Below, piece after piece: positions 1 to 9,900 of a stretch of 13,812 nt of DNA. Position numbers and translations under genes: made by a program. The notes under the pieces were generated by a model. The model saw nothing but the letters and a program-made list of their open reading frames with translations. It did not search any database and was not told the DNA's origin. This stretch comes from Phoronis ovalis (Eukaryota > Phoronida > Phoronidae): positions 1 to 13,812 of the forward strand of contig JAOXYB010035963.1 of assembly GCA_028565635.1 (NCBI GenBank). The letters run 5' to 3'. The stretch's first letter is position 1. Each line of letters starts with the position of its first letter.

Positions 1-645
1 AGATATTTTAGATACATTTAGCCTGAATCACACTTTTTGTAGCTCTCCATTATTGTAATAACTTTTGGTCATCAAGACTGACCATGGTCATGTGACAAGA
101 CTAACCGCTTTCATAATGTTATAAAAAATATGAGTCGGATTTAATTCAGTTGTTCTTGAAATCATTTTTTCCGACATTTAACACTATTGATATTAAATAA
201 AATTTGTGATTCTGAACTGAACTAATATTTTAAGTTGAATCCATCTTGCAGTCGCAGTTTAAATTTAAGCACTGATAGTAAAGTTAAGAATTTAAACAAT
301 TGTATACATTGTGATGATGAATAAGTAATAACACATAAAAGATATACCCGCCAGGAATGCATTCATGCTAAAGCGTTCATTATTGATGGTATCGAATATA
401 TTTGATATTTTAATGCTTACTACAAAGTATGTCACGTCTGTTTTACACATCTACATCGTATTGCTATTGGGCAGCGAAACTATGCGAAAGCGTTCTATAC
501 CGTTTATGTCCATGAACGGTTATCAAACCTTAACAGTATAATGGAATTCAAACTGTGTCGAGTTATGTCCATAAGCAGACTATAAGCAATTCTTTCAATT
601 TGGATTCTTTTTAATTAACAAGGGTTGCACATTTCTTGAAATTGT
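1..645. other. 3' flank of the ZP gene; no gene seen
   Basis: AT-rich sequence with stops in all frames. I looked on the minus strand for an exon with a transmembrane helix that could extend the ZP protein and found none convincing. No repeat structure was recognised. Confidence 0.4.
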
Positions 646-650
646 TTATT
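645..650 (-). terminator. Poly(A) signal AATAAA overlapping the ZP gene stop codon
   Basis: The minus strand reads GAATAAAC, so the hexamer includes the TAA stop. A second variant, ATTAAA, lies at 615-610. A G/T-containing stretch follows the first. A signal this close to the stop would give a very short 3' UTR, so the ATTAAA or a later site may be the one used. Confidence 0.4.
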
Positions 651-913
651 CACGTTCAACTATGATTGGTCCTGCGGATGTAGAGCCATGATGATGAACA
701 CCGTGATAACTCCTGGAATCCCTCTTCCTGGACTGTTTGACGCATCTCTTCTGGCACCTGGATCCGGCATCATTACCATCACAGACCAGTAACTTGCAGT
801 GAAGGTAGACTTCGTTCCATAAGTGTGACAAAGCAAACGCCACGAAACTGATGTTGATGGCAGTTGGATTGGGAGTAGATTGGTAAACTGTGGTAGTGTT
901 ATCAACCACGCAT
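646..913 (-). CDS. Exon 7: end of ZP-C, furin-type site, hydrophobic patch, stop
   Basis: Acceptor GCTTTGATAG supplies A to complete GGA, followed by C407. The F-V-A-F-A-L segment, the V-Y-L-H-C-K strand and the tight group L-V-C, S-R-C, K-R-C close the ZP-C fold. R-K-R-D-S-R (468-473) fits the consensus furin cleavage site of ZP precursors. The G-P-I-I-V patch (487-491) resembles the external hydrophobic patch that blocks polymerisation until cleavage. The frame stops at TAA 648-646 only three residues after the patch, with no transmembrane helix. Either the protein is released rather than anchored, or a weak donor here leads to a further exon I could not find. Confidence 0.85.
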
Positions 914-3900
914 CTATCAAAGCAACAAAATAAGTTACTGTTGGCTTACTTATACTTTGTGCAACAGATAATTGTGGTATTATGGTATTTACTAGTTAAA
1001 ACACGGATTCGTCAGGGTCTTTAACAATACAAACTATGAAACATTGCTATCCCTAAGCTGGGAACGTAACCATTTAGTCACACTTAGTGGACGTGAGTGG
1101 AACAGAATTCCAAAATACATTACAAAAAAGGCATGTTTCGCGGCTATAAAGCAAAATCTGAATCTAATACAAAACATGATATCATGCTGTTTACTAACCC
1201 ATTCTTAACTAAATAGTAAGCCTTTGGATAATCCGGATTAGATGAGTTAGCCGCTTTACACTCCTGAAGCATTGCCACTGCATTGTGAATCATGGTTTTA
1301 ACTTTGACCTGGAAGTACATCTGGTCTCCGAGGGTCACTTTCAAGGGGTAGTCCTTGGATGTGTAGGGCTGCTGGAACTGATCAGTACGAAACTGCTGCA
1401 AGGATGTTTGAAACTGTCCTTGGCCTTTTACTACAAGTATAACACACAGTATGGTGAGCGTTTCAATTCCTAAAAAATACTGTATTTTACTTGTACAAAT
1501 TACATTATTTCCTGCGAAAACATTAGACAGGAATTAAATGCAGCCGTTATGTTTTTGCATATAACAAGGTTGCAAAGTCCCGGGACAACTTTTTCTAAAT
1601 ATTTGCCAATATCTAAAACTGTTTGCACTGTTATAAAATAAGTACATACAGGTATGAAATTTTAATCTGTCTTCACGGATACGAAATACATTTTGATCGG
1701 TTTTCAAGCAGATTGCAATACATTGCAAAACATGAAATATGGGAAGATGAGGCCAGATATGGAGGACAGGCTGAACATTTCTCAAGGCGCTGTAAGGTTT
1801 CATTTGTAGCTCATAGGAATGGCTAAACCAAAAGAAATATAAATTTATAATCATTAGTCTAATCAACACTAAAATAATGGATTGTTGCATTGAATTTGAA
1901 CATTTTTACTGTTGTTTTTATGTCATAATTAGGTTTTAGGCATGATAGGCTGCAATAACTGCTGTTGTATCTAGAAATACTAAATACTAAATAGTAACTT
2001 ACCGCTAATACTTCCCTTTTGTGGTGACGGTATGAACTTTGACCACGTTACCGTTTCCTTCGGATATACACATTCCACCTTGATATCAGGTGCCATATCC
2101 TGAGTTCGGATGACGTCATTGTTACTCAGATAAGCATTACTCCTGGCTGATATTTTGTTGTGGAACCCGACTGAAGAATCTGTGAAATTCATTTCTGTGC
2201 CACAAGCATTAAAAGAAGTTTGAAAAACGAAGAAATTGTTTTATTGTCTTCCTCTGCAGGTGACGTTATTGAGGCGAAGAGTTTCTGCTTTTATTCCAGA
2301 AGGTAGAACGTTTTTACTGACAGCAAGCTTAAATTGATTCTCTCCACATAAAACCACAGTGTCAGTCACATCTACAAAATTGATACTTTTATATATTTAT
2401 ATAATCAAGTTTGTGATATTATAGCACTAGAGCTGGGATGTGTTACCCCATCGCAACAAAAATAGGCCAACCAAACCTAAAAGAACTGGCATAACAATTA
2501 TAGCTCCAGTATTTATTTTACTTGAAATCAACGGGTTCGTGGTCATTGTGACCGAATTTTAAAGTGTTGGAATTAAGTGACACTTCATACCACTAATACT
2601 GAGAGTATTGTCGTTGCCACCAAATTGAAAGAAGACAAGTACTTGTAACAATATTTTACTTGTAACAATATTTTGAAAGACAAGTAGTTCACCAGCTACG
2701 CTGGCCAATGACACACGGCCCAAGCAATATCACGGATGTACTGTATGCACAATATGATCCAAAGTTTTGTGTTTGATAAACCTTCTCGAGACTAGCTAGT
2801 ACAGGTTTTAAAGGTAATCACTCTTACCAACACAGATTGTACCATTCAAATGAAGAACTTGAGTATCACCACATACTTGTTGCTCAAGACACACAGCTTG
2901 TCCATTCTTAACTGCACACGTCTGGTCCCCCGTGCAAGAACTGCTTAAACACGCGTCTGTTGTATCGTGCACTGAAATAATAGTGCATGATCAGGTGTCT
3001 ACTAATCATACCCTGAGTTGATTATGCAGAATCAACGAAAATAAGATTCAACTTCAAGAATTGGTTTGTGAAGCATTGTTTATAAATGCTATCAATTTAG
3101 CACAACAGTCTGAAAGATATTTCAGTACAGTCCAATGAATAGAAACATATAGCAAAGTTTGTTTATTTGTGTACTGCATGAAACATTTTGAATTAAAACC
3201 AAACGGTGATAATGAATGTTGCTGCCTAGTAATAAGTCTTACATATAATTATCACGCATATTTATTATAATTAAATGATATCACTGTACCAGAAACTGTC
3301 GTCACTGATTTTTCTCATAGCATGTACGTCAGAACATCGTTTTAAGTAAACATTATTTCAGACAATGTTGATACCCTAGACTAGCGTAACGAAAAACAAT
3401 AATGAATGTTTACAAATAGCGACATTTTAGACGTTTTATAGACTACTGTGGTACAGGCATAAATCTATTACAGTATTGTACTATTTACTCTTCAACAAAG
3501 AAGCATCTGTTTTCAGAAACTTCGAATAGTACTTCTTGTTCTATTGTTACTGCTTTGCTTACCTCCACAGTATTCAAAGTTGCAGTTAACCTGTGGTCGC
3601 AGTTTGTAAATAAAGTATCCTTGAGGACACTTTTGAACTTCGGTCGAAGTAATGTGATGGGAGTAGCAACAGCTTCCAAAGACTGCAGCACATACTGTTC
3701 TGATTACAACGCCGTCTTCTATACGTGGATGCCCTCCACTTAACCAGTGTGCTACGTTGGCACCACATCGTCTACCTCTACCTCCTGCAACGCACTGTGA
3801 AACGCAGTTAAAACTATCTAATCAATTCAAAAATTAAAAGGTTGGAAAAGGTTCTAGTCACCTGATGACGACATGTTTTATTTATATTACTATCGTTTGT

Positions 3901-6900
3901 AACGAAATGGTATAGTAGTATTTCATTTGTGACATCACAGTTTATCATAAGGATATACATATCATTAGTTATTCAGCTGACATCTTTATACCGCATTAGC
4001 TTGAGCCGCAGCGGGATCCTTAAAATTTTAGGAAGCGAACACTTATTAGTGATGATGTTATAATGACGTAGATCAAATTTTCACAAAGATCCCCGCTGAG
4101 GTTCAAGTTAATCCGCTAATGCTTATGCTGCATAACTAATGTCCCCATTGCAAAATGCGACGTCACATACGAAATAAAACTATACCACATGGTCGCATTT
4201 CGTTGCAAACGATATAAACTTTATAGATTCAATTCTAAAGAAGAAAGTGGTTGAAAGTTTCGAAACCGTCAAAGTATTTTCAACTACAAATAACATTGGT
4301 TGTAAATGCATTCTTTGCCAAATAACTTAAGCTGATGGTACTGCGATAGATGCAAATGCTTACGTGACACTGGTTAACCTAACACTACATTCACTGTTTT
4401 GCAATGTTGATGTCGAACTAGGCGACAAGCTCGTTTCTGAATGTAACAATATGTACGCGCGCATATAAAGCATGCAGTGATCGAAACCTTGTTGAATTAT
4501 GGACCGCTGTAAAGAAAATGATAGTCCCACCTTTTTCTAGCGTCCGTAGGACGCCCAGTATCTGAAATCTATGTGCGTCCAGGACACTGTGTAATGGGCG
4601 GACTCGCGTTTTCAGTACAGCTATGACACAAAATACTGTCCTAGGATAAAGCTTAGCACCCTAGGACCCTAGCACCCTAGGACCCTAGGAGTAACCCTCA
4701 GGTAATAGGTAAGCAAGTATTGATCGAGCTCGTATTTACATCCTGGTGTCGCTTATTGTATGTGTGCATTATTACTTCATTTTACTTGTATTTTGTTTTC
4801 GTTTATTTATTTTATTTATATATTTTAATTATTTACTTACTTACTGAATTTCTTATTTGGGAGTAACTTGTATTTAATTTATGAAGTTTAAAATGTTTAC
4901 AAACATGTTGTATTCACCTTTCTATGTATTTTACTTTGTTTACTTCAGTAATTAAATTAAATAATGAAAGGCGGGTTTTAAAAAATATCCAACGTATAAA
5001 CATAAGTGTTTTATAATCTACTTATAAAATTAAACTGAATGCAAAGCTTTATTTGAAATTAATGTAAATACTCGAACTCCTTGCTGTTTCGTGTCCCAGA
5101 AGTAAACGATAACAATTGCAGAGTACTAGTGTAGGCTATTATAAGCAGATCGTTTTATTCCTTTTTTAAATTTTATTCATGCTCAAATTTTTCCTTCTAG
5201 TTATATGACATGAATTATACATATTTTCAAACTACTACTTCCAGGTCAACGGTTTTGTCGAATTGAAGAACGTGACAAGATTAGACAGAAAAGGTGGAAA
5301 GCGGAAAAAAGTACTTTCCAAAAGCAAGGCAAGTCTCAAAGTACATTTCACCTGAGAGACGGACCCCTTAAAAAAGACCAAAAGAACGTACAATAAAGTT
5401 ACTGTACGGTTAACTATTCAAAATATAGAGCTGGCGTATTTTGCGTTATCTGGGATAATTTAACATCACCGACTTTTACAATTTATAAAAAATTGACTTT
5501 TTGAACAATTGAAGTGAACAACTTTTTCTTATCCACAGAACCAGATTCAAATAGTCTGAGCGTTGCGGCCTCACATTTGCTCGCTATTGGAGGAAGTTTA
5601 GTTGCTTAGCAACAATTCATTTCGTTTTTGTGAGTGTTCCAGGTATATATGAAGAATCTTTTATAACTAATGTCACTCGCATTTTAGTTTTTCTTCTAAG
5701 AAATCCGTGGACATATACAGAAAATCGTTTGGGAACATTTACCTCGGGAAAAACCAGTGAAAAATAATCATGAAAAGTCGTGTTTTTTTATCAAATATAT
5801 ACCTGTCATTGAGGGTATTTTGATTTTTTTTTTGAAACTGAATCTGATTCTGTCTATACGTTGAATTTGATTCTCACTTTTCGCACGTCATGAGAAATTG
5901 TCTCCCAAGAAATCAATGTTTTCCCGAGTTGAATATGAGGGAAACTAAGAGTTCAATATATGAACACATGTATAAAAAATGGTTGTTTTCTTCTTCAAGT
6001 TGTCCCCACTTTAGTTCTATATGCTTTTTCCAAATATTTAGGCTCATTTAGGATTTTCAAGCTCTGCCTCCTTTGCAGTATGAGTGTTCTGAGCAGATAT
6101 TTTTTTGACAAGTTTATCTTAGTCAGTACAATACAATCACATTTTTGTTTCTAACTTTTTATCTCTGAAGGTAGCAAATTAAGACGGAGCCTTAAACTTG
6201 AAATTTAATGTTCTAGGACAGAGTAGACTCGTTGGCTGTATACAGTGTCCTGGGTCCTTGAATTGTTTGAAAACGAGTGCCCTGTTAGCCCTGGCGTACT
6301 GTCGTTTAAAGGCACTGTATACATGTGCCGCCCAGTAGGCCCCCTTTTCAGCTCCCGTATTTACTACAGGATATTTTAACGCTTTGAGAGCCTTATTTAC
6401 CACCGGTGTATACTTTTCTTGTTGGATATTTACCACAGGGTATATTTTCAACAACTATTCCTTTACAACAGGGTGATATCTTGGAAAACGCATTTACGGC
6501 AGATACAAAAAATTAAAGTCCGTAAATTTTCTCATACTTATTTTCCACAGGGTATATAATTTGCAAGTAAATTTTACACTGGGCATCCATTTGGAAAAGA
6601 GTTATTTACAACAGGGTACATTTTTGGTAACCTTTATTTACCACAGGGTCAGGGCTTTTTACCCTGGACCGCACACCCCTACCAGCGTTTTTGTCAAGTA
6701 CCCCTTCGAGTATATAAGACTGTCAAATTCGATATGTAAGGTCCTATGACCCTAGGAATGCCCAAAAATGAGTCGTCAAGACTGAACTGTGGTGTCTTAG
6801 GGCCCTGGTGTGATAGAGAATCGGTATGCTAGAGACTACATTTGTATGCAAACGGGAGACTTCGTTGGTGACCGGGAATTTCAATCCGGACACTTGACTT

Positions 6901-9900
6901 TTAGAATTCGGTGTACTAGGACATTTATTATTTGAAAATGACAGCCCGTGAGATTCTAAGTTTCAAGCTTAGTGTCCGTACGACACGTATTTCTGACATT
7001 TTGGAGCAACATCTCACTCACGGTCGTGAGCATAAAATATCACGTGTTCATGTTCATGTGATACAGTGTCAACGCGAAAACAAGTTTTTATTACACCGGG
7101 CAGCTAAGGAATCCATGCTAACTGACCGGGCAGCTAAGGAATCCATGCTAACTGCTGAAATGTTTTACAAAGATACTGCTGCACAACACGAACATTGCGA
7201 TCCAACTCCAAACCCTCCACTTATATTAAATTATGGACTAGCAGAACGGAGCGAGAGGGCAATCGGTGGAAATGCAGGGGCGAATGCATGTGGATATCTG
7301 TCAACAAAATAAATTAATTCTAACCAATACAAACATTAGATTGAAACTGAGACGAAACAACCATGCTTTTTGTATTATGTCTAATACCGATACCCATCAA
7401 TGCTACTTGCAGCCGTTTGATATAAATGATAAATCGATAGATACCAGTGGGACAATGGCTGATACCTATGAATATTTAAGCTATGACTTTACAGTCGATA
7501 ATTTATCGAGTAATATCAAAACCAACACAGGTACTACTAAGTATACATTTTTTTATTACGAATGTATGCAAGATACTGAAGCAGATATTCCCAATTTGGC
7601 TGTGGTGCATAAGGTATGTGACGAGTGCGAAGATAAAGACTTGTCAGAAGAGCGTTTTGTATGTGGTGTACGGGAACATGTATTTCAGGGTTCTAAAACT
7701 AATGACGAATTTTGTAAATGGTTGTTTTCCGAGGAAAACGGTCATAGTATTTGTCTATGTCATAATTTTAAGAGTTACGATGACTATTTCATTCTTACAT
7801 GTTTACATGATAACGGTATGTTACCTGAAGTCATCATGTCAGGGGCAAAGATTATGTCTTTAATGGTACTTAAATTGTATGAATTTAAAATTTATCGATT
7901 CTATCAATTATGGCTCTTTCAAAATTATCAGGTACCTTTGGTTTCTCCGAATTAGCCAAGGGGTGCTTTCCACATATTTTTAACCCTTCTGCCAATCAGC
8001 AGGCAGTGTTCAATAGATTACCAGACACGTGTCAGTACAATCCAGATGGTATGAAGCCTAAACATCAGGAAAGCTTTTGGAAATGGTACGTGGAGAACCA
8101 ACACGACACCTTTTGGTTTACAGTACGAATTACTTAAGTACTGTAAATTAGACGTTGATGTTTTACGCAGGCGTTGCGCAATTCAGGGAACTGTTTATGG
8201 CAATCTTGATGAGCAAAGTCCAGAAGTTTCTGGCATTGATTCATTTGAAAAATGTATGATAATAGCTTCGGCTTGTAACCGTGTATTTAGAACCAAATTT
8301 TTGGATCGAAGCACTATTGCCATTATACCTCCCCATTGCTACAGGCATCATGACAAACTGTCCATATTCGCTTTAAAATGGTTAAAGTGGGTTTCGTACA
8401 AAGATAACGTACACATAACTAATTCTCAATTTTTTTGGAGAAAAGGTCATAAATGGATAAAAATTGGATGACTTTTCGGAAATTGATGGTGAAAAAATCA
8501 TCTACGAATTTCATGGTGATTATTGGCATGGTAACTTACGAGTGTACAAGCCAGAAACAGTCAATGCTGTTAAATTTCTTACCATTGGAGGAATTGTACG
8601 ATAAGGCTGTTGAAAAACGTCAATATTGTGAACAGCTGGGTTATGTTTATACTGAAAAATGGGAATGCGACTTTATGCATGATATGAAGCGAGATCCGGA
8701 ATTACAATATTTTGTAGACGCTTTAAAGTTTATAGAACTCATGGAGCTAGGGATAAATTGTTCGGTGGTAGGACAAATGATGCAAATGATGTATTACGAA
8801 GCCCGTAATGAGGAAACATTAAGCACGTGGATTGTTGCAGCCTGTACCCCCTATGTAAATAAATACAAAAGGTATCCAGTAGGCCACCCGGTCATCACAG
8901 CAGCAATTTTTGGCGACATTTCCGAATCTAAAGGTCGCATATATAAGGGCCAAGATACTACCTCCAGCACATTTATACCACCCTGTGCTACCATATATAT
9001 ATGACAAATTGAAAGATAACATGTTCGATATAGATCATGTGTTGATTCTATGCCACATACCATGTGCACACATAACGATTCGCAGACGTGTATCACGTGT
9101 ACCTGGGTTACTTTAGAAGTTCAAAAAGCCGTAGAAAGGGGATATACCGTAGTTAACATCTACGAAGTGTGACATTTTCCTCATGTCGCGCAGTTTGACG
9201 AAAACAGTAGAGCAGACGGTTTATTTACTGAATATATAAACAGATTCCTAAAATTAAAGCAAGAGGTGAGTGGGTGGCCAAGTTGGTGTAATACTGACCA
9301 AGATAAACAAACTAGAAAGTGGTCTGGGATAGTCTACTACTATTAAGTTTCATAAATGCCCTAATATATTTTAATACTAACCTTATTTCTGTTTTGCTAA
9401 TAGTCCCCTTTAATGATAAGGTTTTCCTTTTTCAGATTGTGAATATTTGTTGGAAACAGGACATTTATATTTCATCTTTTCATGAATTACTTTTAAGAAT
9501 CTAGTGGTTGGCTGAGTAAGCATGCTTGTCCAATAGCGTAGGCTAAGTGTAATATTATATAAGTATAGTTCTGCTTTTACAGCAATAATACTCACGTACG
9601 GAAAGTGAGAACCAGACTCAGATCCGGGACTCAGATTCAGAACCAGATTCAACGTAAAGTCATACCTGATTCAGATTCGAGAAACGAAATCAAAAACCTA
9701 AGGTATTTCATATGTATAAGAATTTTAAAACTATTTTCACTTGAATTTTCGTTTATCTGCTAAAGATCCGTGAATATATTCAGGAATTTAAAATCATTTG
9801 GGAACGTTCACTCGGTAAAAAGCAGTGGAAACAAAAACATCGTTAAAAGTCGCCGTTTTGTATCATATACCTGCTACCTGCATAGAGGGCATATTGATTT

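Larger units (their letters stand above)
6932..9346 (+). mobile_element. Decayed Polinton/adintovirus-like element fragment
   Basis: Two relics lie head to tail on the plus strand: a capsid-like piece, then a family B DNA polymerase piece. That pairing is typical of Polinton (Maverick) elements and the related adintoviruses of animals. Integrase, packaging ATPase and protease genes were not seen in the window, nor terminal inverted repeats of a full element. Those are usually 15-20 kb, so only an internal fragment is present. It lies in intron 2 of the ZP gene, antisense to it, and is flanked by two copies of a dispersed repeat. It cannot make a working product as it stands. Confidence 0.75.

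Noticed and set aside
1534-1890. Minus-strand ORF of 118 codons in intron 5
   Set aside because: It lies between exons joined by matching phases, has no recognised motif, and another frame is open on the opposite strand over the same bases.
2111-2118. Perfect CRE-like TGACGTCA
   Set aside because: It lies within the coding part of exon 5, far from the promoter, so a regulatory role is unsupported.
3773-3784. Alternative acceptor for exon 3 nearer the domain core
   Set aside because: It would shift the phase relative to exon 2 and drop Cys68, which the domain needs. The acceptor before TGC at 3794 fits both.
4658-4689. Possible telomeric repeat
   Set aside because: The unit is 8 bp (ACCCTAGS) rather than the animal TTAGGG hexamer, and only four units lie inside an intron.
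6179-6454. Minus-strand ORF of 91 codons with repeated Y-P-V-V-N
   Set aside because: The peptide repeat is the 33-bp minisatellite read in one frame. No domain is recognised and neighbouring units outside the ORF are not kept open.
6358-6650. Possible CRISPR-like array because of the regular spacing
   Set aside because: The units are degenerate, parts of the spacers are also similar to each other, there are no cas genes, and the DNA is plainly eukaryotic.
7483-7863. Plus-strand ORF of 126 codons
   Set aside because: It overlaps the frame that carries the polymerase exonuclease motifs and shows none itself, so it is a shadow.
8819-9096. Two minus-strand ORFs over the polymerase relic
   Set aside because: They are antisense to clearly recognisable polymerase blocks and have no domain pattern.
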